Assembly (NCBI RefSeq): GCF_900142975.1
Contig: NZ_LT670848.1
Coordinates: 3,946,000-4,009,999, forward strand
Length of the DNA: 64,000 nt
Direction: 5' to 3'
From: Salegentibacter salegens
GTDB lineage: Bacteria; Bacteroidota; Bacteroidia; Flavobacteriales; Flavobacteriaceae
Part shown: one piece after another, positions 1 through 7,891 of the stretch
Numbering within the stretch: position 1 is the stretch's first letter
Layout of the letters: the number at the start of each line of letters is the position of its first letter
The notes under the pieces: generated by a model
Seen by the model: the letters and a program-made list of their open reading frames with translations, nothing else
Database searches by the model: none
What the model was told of the DNA's origin: nothing
Program-made: the position numbers and the translations under genes

Positions 1-74
1 AGAATCAAATAATTCTTTTTTAATGCCTTGTGAAGAATTGAGTTCCGGGCCCAGTTTACTAAGACCAAATTACT

Positions 75-1226
75 ATGAAAAAAAGTTTACTTCTTCTTAT
101 TGCCGTTTCCGTATTGGCGTGTAAAGGAGAACCAGAGGTTAAAGAAGTTTCCGAAATGGAGAGTGATACTATTAAAGAAGAAAATTCTTCAACCGGAAAT
201 TTTTTGGGTGAAGACCGTGTGGAATTTACTAAAGAGGAAGCCAATAGGTTAGCCGAACTTCCGCTAAATTGTATTAATACCGAATATCCTAATAAACTTA
301 ATCAAACCCTGGAAAATGAAGAAGCTTTAGGCGAACCTTCAGATTTACATCCTGCATTTTACGGTTGTTTCGATTGGCATTCGTCTGTGCATGCGCATTG
401 GTCTATGTTGAGTTTACTCAAGCAATTTCCCGGTTTGGAGAAAGCTGAAACCATTAAAGAAAAACTAAAGGAATCGCTTTCTGCCGAAAATATTCAGGGT
501 GAAGTAGCTTATTTTAATCGGGAACAAAGTGATTCTTTTGAACGTACTTATGGATGGGCGTGGCTACTGAAACTCGCTGAAGAAATTGAAACCTGGAACG
601 ACCCTCTTGCTAAAGAATTAAAACAAAATTTAGATCCGCTTACCAATCTTATTGTGAATAAATACCTGGAGTTTCTTCCAAAACTGAATTATCCAATTAG
701 AGTTGGGGAACACGCCAATACCGCTTTTGGATTAAGTTTTGCACACGATTATGCCGTTGCAACAGAAAATACAGAGCTCCAGGAACTAATTTCAAAACGA
801 GCAAAAGATTTTTATTTAAAAGATGATGATTGCCCTATAACCTGGGAACCGGGTGGGTTCGACTTCTTGTCGCCTTGTTTGGAAGAAGTGAATATTATGC
901 GCCGCGTTTTGCCAAAAAATGCTTTTGAAATGTGGTTGGAAGACTTTCTCCCACAGCTAAAATCTGAAGATTTTGAGATGGAAGTTGGGGAAGTTTCAGA
1001 TAGAACCGATGGAAAACTTGTGCATCTTGACGGACTTAACTTTAGCCGTGCCTGGGTTTTCTACGGACTAATAAATCAATATCCCGATAAATTTTCTCAT
1101 TTACAGGAAATCGCCGATAGGCATGTAGCATATTCTTTTCCGAATTTAGTTGGTGACAGTTACGAAGGCGGCCACTGGCTTGGCAGCTTCGCTCTTTATG
1201 CCCTGCAGGAATCTAAAGATATGTAG
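75..1226 (+). CDS. DUF2891 family lipoprotein
   Basis: The 383-residue product begins with a short hydrophobic stretch ending in a lipobox (VLAC, Cys16), so it should be an exported lipoprotein. The body matches what I remember of DUF2891: an aromatic-rich conserved core (HPAFYGCFDWHSSVHAHW near residue 95), a YGWAWLLKL motif and a C-terminal GGHWLGSFALYAL. Such proteins are predicted alpha-helical and resemble glycan-processing toroids, but no activity is known to me. The stop codon overlaps the GTG start of the Nramp-like gene by one base, and pxpABC follows, so it is probably co-transcribed with 5-oxoproline metabolism. Family assignment is fairly sure; function is unknown. Confidence 0.85.
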   Translation: MKKSLLLLIAVSVLACKGEPEVKEVSEMESDTIKEENSSTGNFLGEDRVEFTKEEANRLAELPLNCINTEYPNKLNQTLENEEALGEPSDLHPAFYGCFDWHSSVHAHWSMLSLLKQFPGLEKAETIKEKLKESLSAENIQGEVAYFNREQSDSFERTYGWAWLLKLAEEIETWNDPLAKELKQNLDPLTNLIVNKYLEFLPKLNYPIRVGEHANTAFGLSFAHDYAVATENTELQELISKRAKDFYLKDDDCPITWEPGGFDFLSPCLEEVNIMRRVLPKNAFEMWLEDFLPQLKSEDFEMEVGEVSDRTDGKLVHLDGLNFSRAWVFYGLINQYPDKFSHLQEIADRHVAYSFPNLVGDSYEGGHWLGSFALYALQESKDM

Positions 1227-2446
1227 TGCGAAATTTTCTTAACAATCTTGGTCCGGGAATCCTGGTTTCGGCCGCTTTTATTGGGCCGGGAACGGTTACC
1301 GTTTGTACGCTTGCCGGGGTTGAATTTGGTTACAGCTTACTTTGGGCCTTATTACTTTCTATATTTTCCTGTATTATTTTACAGGAAATGGCAGCGCGAC
1401 TTGGCGTGGTTTCGCAAAAAGGCTTAAGCGATGTTATCCGCGAAGAAATCAAAAAACCGCTATTCAGGGTTTTAGCCATAATTCTTATTTTTTCAGCAAT
1501 AGTTATCGGTAATGCCGCTTATGAGGCGGGGAATATTACCGGTGCTGTTCTTGGTGCTGAAGCTATCTTCGGAATTCAAAATCTCCAGTTAGGCGATTTT
1601 ACGCTCAATTTATGGAGTATTTTTATTGGCGCCGTCGCGTTTATACTTTTATTCACCGGAAGCTACAAAACCCTCGAAAAGATCTTTATAGGCCTGGTTT
1701 TATTAATGAGTATAAGTTTTGTGCTTACTGCCATTCTTACCAAACCTGATATTCTAGAGATTTTAAACGGACTTATTCCAAAAAGCAATGCTGCCGGATT
1801 GCTTACGGTGATGGCTATCGTAGGTACTACCGTTGTTCCGTATAACTTGTTTTTACATGCTTCTCTCGTTAGTGAAAAATGGAAAGAAGCTTCTTATTTG
1901 CCAATTGCCAGGAAAGAACTTATAGTTTCTATAATTCTTGGTGGTACGGTTTCTATGGCAATTTTAATAAGCGCGGCTTCTTCGGGTTTGACTAATGTGA
2001 ATTCAGCTGCAGATATGGCTGTAAGCCTGGAACCGCTTTTCGGGAAATTTGCCACCTGGTTTATGTCTTTGGGACTTTTAGCCGCAGGGATTACTTCTTC
2101 TATTACCGCTCCTTTAGCAGCCGCTTACGTAGTAAAAGGCTGCTTTGGTTGGAAAGGAGGAATGAAGTCAGCGAAATTTAAAACGGTCTGGGCCGTGGTT
2201 CTTATTTTGGGTGTTTTCTTCTCTTCCCTGCAAATTAATCCTATTGAGATTATACGCTTCGCCCAAATTGCCAATGGAATTCTATTGCCTGTAATTGCGA
2301 TTTTCTTATTTTGGGTAGTCAACAAAGCCTCTGTTTTGGGCAAACATCGCAATTCTAAACTTCAAAATACACTGGGAGTGCTTGTTATTGCGCTTTCTGT
2401 ATTTTTAGGAATTAAAGCCATTCTAAGCGTTCTACAGAGTTTTTAA
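1226..2446 (+). CDS. Nramp-like membrane transporter, pxp-linked
   Basis: This 406-residue protein has about 11 hydrophobic segments and the Nramp fold signature (N-terminal LGPGILVSAAFIGPGT, later VVPYNLFLHASL). It starts with GTG, overlapping the upstream stop by one base. In canonical Nramp metal importers TM1 carries DPGN and TM6 carries MPH; here the corresponding stretches read GPGT (about residues 20-23) and VPYN (204-207), so the metal-coordinating Asp, Asn and Met are missing. With pxpABC directly downstream, the substrate may be 5-oxoproline or another small organic compound rather than Mn2+ or Fe2+; that is inference from context. The family is clear, the substrate is not. Confidence 0.87.
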   Translation: MRNFLNNLGPGILVSAAFIGPGTVTVCTLAGVEFGYSLLWALLLSIFSCIILQEMAARLGVVSQKGLSDVIREEIKKPLFRVLAIILIFSAIVIGNAAYEAGNITGAVLGAEAIFGIQNLQLGDFTLNLWSIFIGAVAFILLFTGSYKTLEKIFIGLVLLMSISFVLTAILTKPDILEILNGLIPKSNAAGLLTVMAIVGTTVVPYNLFLHASLVSEKWKEASYLPIARKELIVSIILGGTVSMAILISAASSGLTNVNSAADMAVSLEPLFGKFATWFMSLGLLAAGITSSITAPLAAAYVVKGCFGWKGGMKSAKFKTVWAVVLILGVFFSSLQINPIEIIRFAQIANGILLPVIAIFLFWVVNKASVLGKHRNSKLQNTLGVLVIALSVFLGIKAILSVLQSF

Positions 2447-2475
2447 TAACTTGTATAGATTATCTATTTTATCTT

Positions 2476-2502
2476 CCTACAAGGTTTCTAAAACCTTGTA
2501 GG
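2476..2502. repeat. Perfect 12-bp palindrome between Nramp-like gene and pxpA
   Basis: CCTACAAGGTTT, a 3-base loop (CTA), then AAACCTTGTAGG. It has the same layout as the palindromes at 26194-26222 and 53653-53677, with a different outer word (CTACAAGG instead of CTCACAGG). There is no T-run after it, so it is not a standard terminator. It lies in the 113-bp gap before pxpA. Confidence 0.8.
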
Positions 2503-2559
2503 TATAAAGTTCCTGATATTGTATAGAAGTTTAATTAGTAGAAAATTGCATAATTTAAA

Positions 2560-3309
2560 ATGAAAAAGATAAAAGAAATCCATATAAACTGCGATTTAGG
2601 CGAAGGCGGCGATTTTGACGCCGAGCTAATGCCGCATATCTCAGCCTGCAATATTGCTTGCGGCGGTCACGCCGGAAACCTGGACACCATGCTGCAAACT
2701 ATTAAACTTGCTGTGGAGCATGGAGTAGAAATAGGAGCGCATCCTTCGTATCCTGATAAGGAGAATTTTGGGAGAAAACCAATGAAGATTTCTGCGGAAG
2801 GATTGCAGCGTTCTATAGTTGCGCAAATTTTAAGTTTGAAACAATTGGCGGAAGCAGAAGGGATAAAACTCACTCATGTAAAACCTCATGGAGCACTTTA
2901 TAACGAAGCCGCGAAAGATGAAAAAACAGCTAAAATTATCATTGATTCTTTACTGGAATTAGATCAAAATTTAGCACTATTTTGTCCGCCAAAATCATTA
3001 ATTTCTGAACTTGCAAAAGGTCAAATCCCAATCGTTTTTGAAGCATTTGCAGACCGGAATTATGAGCCTGATTTAAGCCTGGTTTCACGTTCAAAATCTA
3101 ACGCCTTGATAAGCGAAAAAGAGGCTGTTTATGAACATCTTTTTTCTATGTTTTCTGAAAGGAAAATTACTTGTGCAAACGGTGCTAAAATTAGTTGTAA
3201 CGCCACTACTTTTTGCCTGCATAGTGATACTCCAAATTCAGTTGAAATTATTAAATTTTTAAAGCAAAAATTTGCTGAACACAACATAAAAATTAAGAAT
3301 ACAAAATGA
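2560..3309 (+). CDS. pxpA: 5-oxoprolinase subunit A (LamB/YcsF family)
   Basis: The 249-residue protein shows the LamB/YcsF hallmarks: INCDLGEGG at the N-terminus, SACNIACGGHAGN near residue 30, GAHPSYPD near 60 and HVKPHGALYN near 106. PxpA acts with PxpB and PxpC in ATP-dependent cytosolic opening of 5-oxoproline to glutamate. Length matches the family (about 250). Its TGA overlaps the pxpB ATG in an ATGA arrangement, implying coupled translation. The order pxpA-pxpB-pxpC is the usual one. Confidence 0.95.
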   Translation: MKKIKEIHINCDLGEGGDFDAELMPHISACNIACGGHAGNLDTMLQTIKLAVEHGVEIGAHPSYPDKENFGRKPMKISAEGLQRSIVAQILSLKQLAEAEGIKLTHVKPHGALYNEAAKDEKTAKIIIDSLLELDQNLALFCPPKSLISELAKGQIPIVFEAFADRNYEPDLSLVSRSKSNALISEKEAVYEHLFSMFSERKITCANGAKISCNATTFCLHSDTPNSVEIIKFLKQKFAEHNIKIKNTK

Positions 3310-4037
3310 GCGATTTTCCTAAAATAATGCCGATGGGGGAGCGGGGGATTCTGATAGAATTTGAGCCTGAGATTAATGAAAAGCTTCTGGAAAAGCTTCT
3401 TTTTTATAGGGAAAAATTGGAAGAATTTTATAATGAAGTAAATGTTGAAGTAATCAATACATACAACTCGTTGTTAATTAGTTATATGTTTAGTATAGAA
3501 AACCTCTATGGCGAGGTTTCGGCGGTTAAAGAGTTGTTTGGTGAAGCTAAGATAGGAAAAATAAATAACCAACAAATTTTCCATTTGCCGGTTTGCTATG
3601 AAGATGAATTCGGTTGGGATCTGGAACACATCTCCAAAGAAAAAAACCTCTCAAAAGAAGAAATTATTGAGCTTCATACCAAAGCATTTTACACGGTTTA
3701 TTTTACCGGTTTCTTACCCGGATTTCTATACCTGGGAGGACTGGATAAGAAGCTTCAAATTTCCCGTAAAAGCCAGCCCCGAATGAAGATCGAAAAAGGA
3801 GCTGTTGGCATAGGTGAAAACCAGACCGGGATTTATCCAAAATCCAGTCCCGGCGGATGGCAAATTTTAGGCAATTGTCCGGTTCAATTTTTTGATAAAA
3901 ATAACGATCCGCCCTGTGAAATTTCTGCCGGTGATAAAGTGAAATTTTATTCGGTTTCTAAAGAACAATTTGAAGAAATTTCGAAGCAAATTTCCAAAGG
4001 TACTTTTCAACTAAAAAAAGAAAATTATGAAGGCTGA
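3306..4037 (+). CDS. pxpB: 5-oxoprolinase subunit B (KipI/AHS1)
   Basis: This 243-residue allophanate-hydrolase-subunit-1/KipI-type protein carries the typical PMGERGILIEF start, FLPGFLYLGGL in the middle and VGIGENQTGIYPKSSPGGW toward the C-terminus. PxpB and PxpC form the ATP-using partner of PxpA. The ATG overlaps the end of pxpA by four bases, and the 3' end overlaps pxpC by 11 bases, so all three subunits are probably made from one message in fixed ratio. KipI-type regulators of kinases share the fold, but the complete pxpABC set makes the 5-oxoprolinase role much more likely. Confidence 0.94.
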   Translation: MSDFPKIMPMGERGILIEFEPEINEKLLEKLLFYREKLEEFYNEVNVEVINTYNSLLISYMFSIENLYGEVSAVKELFGEAKIGKINNQQIFHLPVCYEDEFGWDLEHISKEKNLSKEEIIELHTKAFYTVYFTGFLPGFLYLGGLDKKLQISRKSQPRMKIEKGAVGIGENQTGIYPKSSPGGWQILGNCPVQFFDKNNDPPCEISAGDKVKFYSVSKEQFEEISKQISKGTFQLKKENYEG

Positions 4038-4884
4038 AGTTGAAATTTTACATCCGGGATTATTTTCAACAATCCAGGATTTTGGTCGTCGTGGATTTCA
4101 AAAATACGGAGTTCCTTTAAGCGGAGTGATGGACAGAATCGCTTTAAAAACCGCCAACCTTATTTTGCAAAATCAGGCCGATGCCGCGGTGATGGAAATT
4201 ACCCAAATGGGACCAAAGCTCAAATTTTCAGCTGCCACAAAAATTGCGATTAGCGGCGCTAATCTTTCTCCAAAATTAAATGATGAAGAAATTGAAAATA
4301 ATGAAGTAGTAAAAATTAGGGAAGGAGATATTTTATCTTTTGGAAGGCCAGAACTTGGAATGCGTTCTTATTTAGCAATTCTCAACGGATTTAAAACTGA
4401 AAAGGTCCTGGGAAGCCGAAGTTGGTACGAAGACATTACCAGCCATGAAAAGCTCGAGAAAGGAATGCAACTGCAATACGAAGCTTCTGAGGAAGAAAAA
4501 TACGAGACTCACGCTGCGATAAAGTTTGATGACGAATATTTGAATTCTGTAGAAATTGAAGTTTTTGTTGGCCCAGAGTTTAATAAACTCACCGAGACTC
4601 TAAAAAGTCATTTACGACAGAGTAATTTCAGCATAGATAAAAATAATAATAGAATGGCGATCCAGCTTAGTGAGATCTTAGAAAACGAACTGGAACCTAT
4701 TATTACCGGTCCGGTGCTTCCCGGCACGGTTCAACTTACTCCCGGCGGAAAATTAATCGTTCTTATGCGCGATTGCCAAACTACGGGTGGTTATCCAAGG
4801 GTTTTGCAGTTAAGCGAGAAAGGAATTAATATGATGTCGCAGAAAAAGGCAGGGGATAAGATTAGGTTTTTGTTTAAATGGTGA
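4027..4884 (+). CDS. pxpC: 5-oxoprolinase subunit C (KipA/AHS2)
   Basis: The 285-residue protein is an AHS2/KipA family member: HPGLFSTIQDFGRRG at the N-terminus, GVPLSGVMD near residue 35, and a C-terminal TPGGKLIVLMRDCQTTGGYP motif. It forms the catalytic complex with PxpB and receives 5-oxoproline handled by PxpA. The start overlaps pxpB by 11 bases. No terminator is visible directly after it; the next thousand bases are repeats. Confidence 0.94.
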   Translation: MKAEVEILHPGLFSTIQDFGRRGFQKYGVPLSGVMDRIALKTANLILQNQADAAVMEITQMGPKLKFSAATKIAISGANLSPKLNDEEIENNEVVKIREGDILSFGRPELGMRSYLAILNGFKTEKVLGSRSWYEDITSHEKLEKGMQLQYEASEEEKYETHAAIKFDDEYLNSVEIEVFVGPEFNKLTETLKSHLRQSNFSIDKNNNRMAIQLSEILENELEPIITGPVLPGTVQLTPGGKLIVLMRDCQTTGGYPRVLQLSEKGINMMSQKKAGDKIRFLFKW

Positions 4885-5022
4885 TCTTTCTTAAAACGTC
4901 TTGCTGAATTTATTTCAGCATCTAACATGGTAGACCCTGAAACAAGTTCAGGGTGACGAGATATTTGAAGGAGAAGATAAGAGGATAAATAAAAATTCCC
5001 CTTTGGGGGCTAGGGGGCTTTT

Positions 5023-5199
5023 TACTAATAAAAAAGTGCCGTCGTGGTTTACTAGAAGCCTGATTACCCTACCAATCAGACTCCTCACCATTGACGACAC
5101 TTTTTTGCCCCAAAACATTTTAGCTAACTAAAATGACTATGTCAAATGTAGAAGATAAGAATCCTCGTCACAAGGGGAAAAATCCCCTTTCTTCAAAAC
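5023..5199. repeat. Unit Y copy 1, nested hairpin cassette
   Basis: The cassette holds an outer inverted repeat AAAAAAGTGCCGTC (5030-5043) against GACGACACTTTTTT (5093-5106). An inner hairpin CTGATT-accctacc-AATCAG sits within it. After the outer arm come the palindrome ATTTTAGctaaCTAAAAT and AAGGGG-aaaaa-TCCCCTT. Copy 2 at 5537-5711 keeps all these stems while loops and flanks vary, which suggests selection on structure, or recent copying. Confidence 0.75.
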
Positions 5200-5536
5200 G
5201 TCATGCTGAAATTATTTCAGCATCTAACATGTGAGACCCTGAAACAAGTTCAGGGTGACGAACTATTTGAAGGAGAAGATAAGAGAATAATGAAAAATTC
5301 CCCCTTTGGGGATTAGGGGGCTTTTATCCCGATGTAAAATCGGGATTAGTTTGCTCTAGAATATTCATTGCGGACCAAGGCCTTAGAAGAAATATTTTTA
5401 ATTCCGAGGCAAGCCTCGGATGATTAAATCGCGATTATTGAGTAAAACTTCAAGACTCTTAATGACTAAATCTGTAGTTTAATTGTACGATTCAGAAGAT
5501 AAATAACATTCCCCCTTCGGGGGTTAGGGGGCTTTT

Positions 5537-5711
5537 CACTAATAAAAAAGTGCCGCCCGGTTTACGAAAAACCTGATTACCCTACCAATCAGATTTTCCA
5601 CCATTGACGACACTTTTTTGCCCCAAAACACTTTAGCTAACTAAAATGACTATATCAAAAGTAGAGGATAACTACACTTTTTACAAGGGGAAAAACCCCC
5701 TTTTTTCAGAA
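5537..5711. repeat. Unit Y copy 2, nested hairpin cassette
   Basis: Second copy of the cassette at 5023-5199. The outer AAAAAAGTGCCG / GACGACACTTTTTT arms, the inner CTGATT-accctacc-AATCAG hairpin, the TAGCTAACTAAAATGACTAT block and the AAGGGG/CCCC hairpin are retained. Differences cluster between the stems (for example TTTACGAAAAAC instead of TTTACTAGAAGC). Confidence 0.75.
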
Positions 5712-5937
5712 CGTCATGCTGAATTTATTTCAGCATCTAACATGTTAGACCCTGAAACAAGTTCAGGGTGACGAACTATTTGAAGAGGAAGATAATAGGA
5801 TGCATAAAAACAACCTCTTTGGAGACTAGGGGGCTTTCCTGCGCACAGTGACTTGAAAAAAATTTTCATGTATTCGTGGCAAGCCTTAACACCAACACTA
5901 AACAACAAACGAAAAACAAAGAACTGCTAATCAAAGA

Positions 5938-5968
5938 TTTGCCAAACAGAAAAATTCCCCTAAATTTA
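5938..5968 (+). promoter_or_regulatory. Bacteroidota-type promoter for the 6011 gene
   Basis: TTTG at 5938-5941, then 19 bases, then TAAATTTA at 5961-5968. This fits the TTTG-N19-TAnnTTTG pattern of Bacteroidota housekeeping promoters with one mismatch in the -7 box. Transcription would start near 5975, leaving a leader of about 35 bases. Recognised by eye only. Confidence 0.55.
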
Positions 5969-6010
5969 CCTTAACAAAAAATTAAGTTTTAACCAACCAA
6001 CCAACTTAAA

Positions 6011-6397
6011 ATGAAAAAACCAAAAAAATGTATTAGCGTTAAAGAAGCGCGTAAGGAACAGGACGAATGGGTGAAGACCCGTGGAAAAGATATTAGGGAC
6101 GCCGAGGGTTATGAAGATACCCGCGAATTCTGGTATAGCCTAGACGAATTACAGGAATACCTTGATTACGTAAAGGAGAAATCTAAAGAACAGGGTATAG
6201 AGAAACCGGGAATTCGGTTTTATTTAGGGGCTTATCCTAAAACTAAAGAGAAAAAAAGTTATACGACCATGTTTCTCTCGCCCACCAAAGAAGCCAAGGG
6301 TGAAACTGAAACGGCTGAGAAAGATTCTGACCCTAATAATTATGAAATTGAGCCTTATAATACTATTACTTCAGGCTGGCCTCCAAACAATTATTAA
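6011..6397 (+). CDS. Conserved hypothetical protein, 128 aa
   Basis: A small hydrophilic, charged protein without signal peptide or membrane segment, so probably cytosolic. It starts MKKPKKCISVKEARKEQ and has a helical, acidic middle (YSLDELQEYLDYVKEKSKEQ) and a low-complexity tail rich in Glu, Asn and Pro. I do not recognise a characterised family. It has its own plausible promoter, and its TAA overlaps the ATG of the next gene by one base (TAATG), so translation is probably coupled to the membrane protein. A perfect intrinsic terminator lies 72 bases after its stop. It may serve the adjoining two-component system, but that is context only. Confidence 0.75.
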   Translation: MKKPKKCISVKEARKEQDEWVKTRGKDIRDAEGYEDTREFWYSLDELQEYLDYVKEKSKEQGIEKPGIRFYLGAYPKTKEKKSYTTMFLSPTKEAKGETETAEKDSDPNNYEIEPYNTITSGWPPNNY

Positions 6398-7113
6398 TGC
6401 AAATTCTTATATTTCTGGTAATTTTGCTCGAAGGTTTTGCGGCAATCTCAGGCCTTTATTATTATAAGAAAAAGCCGACCGATAAAGGGGTCGGCTTTTT
6501 TGCTTATTTTTTACTACTAACATACTTTATTGAAATCATAGGAACAATTCCAACAATAATCTATTGGAATGAACCGCTACATTACCTTAAGGGAACCTTT
6601 TGGTATCAAAACTTTTGGCTGCATAATCCTCATCTGATTATAAGTTTTGTTGTTTATATACTTTATTTTAAGTGGAATATTTCAAGTAATAAAACAAGAA
6701 AATTTATTGATAAAGCTTTATTATTATATGTGATAATTTGCATTATTAATTTAATATTTTCAGATGTATTTTTCCAGAGTAATTCAGTTGTTACTTATTT
6801 ATTGGGAAGTTTTTTTCTGCTGGGAGTTATTTTCTATTATTACTTTGAAATTTTACTGAGTTCTAAAATTCTAAATATCAAAAGGGAAATTAGTTTCTAT
6901 ATTTCCTTTCCTGCACTTCTGTTTTTTTTAACTACAACTCCTATCATTATTTATTTTAAATATTTTAATAATAAAAGTCCGGAATTTGTGGAGATGAGTG
7001 GTTCGGTTATGATCGCAATGAATATATTTATGTATAGTGCTTATAGTATTGCCTTTTTATGGTTGGCCAATAAGAGAAAACCAACTTCTAAGAATTTAAA
7101 AAATGCTTTCTAA
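6397..7113 (+). CDS. Multi-pass membrane protein (about 7 TM), unknown function
   Basis: The 238-residue product is almost entirely hydrophobic, with about seven transmembrane segments, a short charged loop KKKPTDKG after the first, and a basic cytoplasmic tail (NKRKPTSKN). It overlaps the small upstream gene by one base and the histidine kinase by 11 bases. The kinase has only one membrane anchor and no evident sensor domain, so this protein could supply the sensing or membrane input; that is inference. I know of similar unannotated 7TM proteins beside flavobacterial kinases but no assigned function. Codons 25-35 encode a perfect intrinsic-terminator hairpin. Confidence 0.8.
   Translation: MQILIFLVILLEGFAAISGLYYYKKKPTDKGVGFFAYFLLLTYFIEIIGTIPTIIYWNEPLHYLKGTFWYQNFWLHNPHLIISFVVYILYFKWNISSNKTRKFIDKALLLYVIICIINLIFSDVFFQSNSVVTYLLGSFFLLGVIFYYYFEILLSSKILNIKREISFYISFPALLFFLTTTPIIIYFKYFNNKSPEFVEMSGSVMIAMNIFMYSAYSIAFLWLANKRKPTSKNLKNAF
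6469..6501 (+). terminator. Intrinsic terminator inside the 7TM gene
   Basis: AAAAAGCCGACC (6469-6480), loop GATAAAGG, GGTCGGCTTTTT (6489-6500) with the T-run reaching 6501. The 12-bp stem is perfect and has a T6 tail, a textbook rho-independent terminator. It lies 72 bases after the stop of the 128-aa gene yet inside codons 25-35 of the membrane protein. Confidence 0.75.
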
Positions 7114-7891
7114 AGAAGAAATTTTACTCATTATCTATTTTGTGGTAGTCATCTTGCTGCTAACAGCCTTTGTGATCGTTTTTTTTGTGGTGTACCAAAG
7201 GCGTAAAAATAAAATGCTGCAAGAGCAATTTGAGGCTAAACAGCGTTTTGAGCGGGAAATTTCCCAATCGCGTTTAGAAATGCAGGAACAAACTTTAAAG
7301 AATGTAGGTTGGGAGTTGCATGATAATATTGGTCAGTTACTTTCTGTTGCCAAAATGCAGCTCAATATTTATTCAAAAAAGCTACCTGCAGCCGAGCAAA
7401 ACTCTGTTTCAGAAATTAAAGAAACCGTGGCGAATTCGCTTCAGGAAGTGCGATCGCTTTCAAAATCCTTAAACAACCAGGTGATTGGTTATGCCGGTTT
7501 GGTGGTTTCGGTAGAAAATGAACTGGCAAGGTTTCAGCGTATGGGCGTTATCGAAACTCAGTTGGAAATAACCGGCGAAAAACAGGAAATTCCGCAGCAA
7601 CACAGCATTATTTTATTCAGGATACTTCAGGAATTCTTTTCTAACGTGATCAAGCACGCGAAGGCTTCAGCATTAAGTGTCCATATTACTTTTGCTTCCG
7701 AAGAAATTATTATTACTGCAAAAGATAACGGGCAGGGGTTTGATATGGAAGCGGTGAAGAAGAATTCAGGATTATTCAATATGGAAAGCAGGGCAGTGCT
7801 GATACAGGCAAAGTTTAAGATGGAAACTTCTATAGGCGTGGGAACTTCCTTATCTTTACGTTATTCTTTAAAGGGGCAACAAGATGAATAA
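7103..7891 (+). CDS. Sensor histidine kinase, NarL/DegS-type (HisKA_3)
   Basis: The 262-residue protein has one N-terminal membrane segment (residues 8-30), a coiled linker (32-65), the phosphoacceptor box WELHDNIGQ with His73, and a HATPase_c domain (ILFRILQEFFSNVIKHAKA as N-box, DNGQGFD as G-box, GVGTSLSLRY at the end). This is the short LuxR-partner type of kinase. There is no periplasmic or PAS domain, so it should read its signal through the membrane or through a partner such as the 7TM protein it overlaps by 11 bases. The response regulator follows with an 8-base overlap and is almost surely its partner. Confidence 0.93.
   Translation: MLSKEEILLIIYFVVVILLLTAFVIVFFVVYQRRKNKMLQEQFEAKQRFEREISQSRLEMQEQTLKNVGWELHDNIGQLLSVAKMQLNIYSKKLPAAEQNSVSEIKETVANSLQEVRSLSKSLNNQVIGYAGLVVSVENELARFQRMGVIETQLEITGEKQEIPQQHSIILFRILQEFFSNVIKHAKASALSVHITFASEEIIITAKDNGQGFDMEAVKKNSGLFNMESRAVLIQAKFKMETSIGVGTSLSLRYSLKGQQDE

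Larger units (their letters stand above)
4897..5838. repeat. Gene-free block of duplicated repeat cassettes (X-Y-X ... Y-X)
   Basis: The 1.1-kb gap 4885-6010 has no convincing gene. It contains three copies of unit X: a CGTCATGCTGAA...TTCAGGGTGACG stem-loop (4897-4959, 5199-5260, 5712-5773), each followed by a short AACTATTTGAAGGAGAAGAT-like tail and a C/G-run stretch of the kind CCCCTTTGGGGGCTAGGGGG. Two copies of unit Y (5023-5199 and 5537-5711) sit between them. A separate middle stretch, about 5330-5500, contains palindromes such as ATCCCGAT...ATCGGGAT and CCGAGGcaagCCTCGG. The remainder up to 6010 is A-rich and holds the promoter of the next gene. Confidence 0.85.

Noticed and set aside
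2..121. Open plus-strand frame at the left edge (ending FTSSYCRFRIGV before a stop at 119-121) that might be the end of a preceding gene
   Set aside because: It overlaps the start of the DUF2891 gene by 47 bases and the visible peptide has no recognisable motif; too short to support.
5714..5908. Minus-strand 64-codon frame in the repeat block
   Set aside because: It is read through a stem-loop repeat and carries repeat-derived residues; no start signal or homologous feel.
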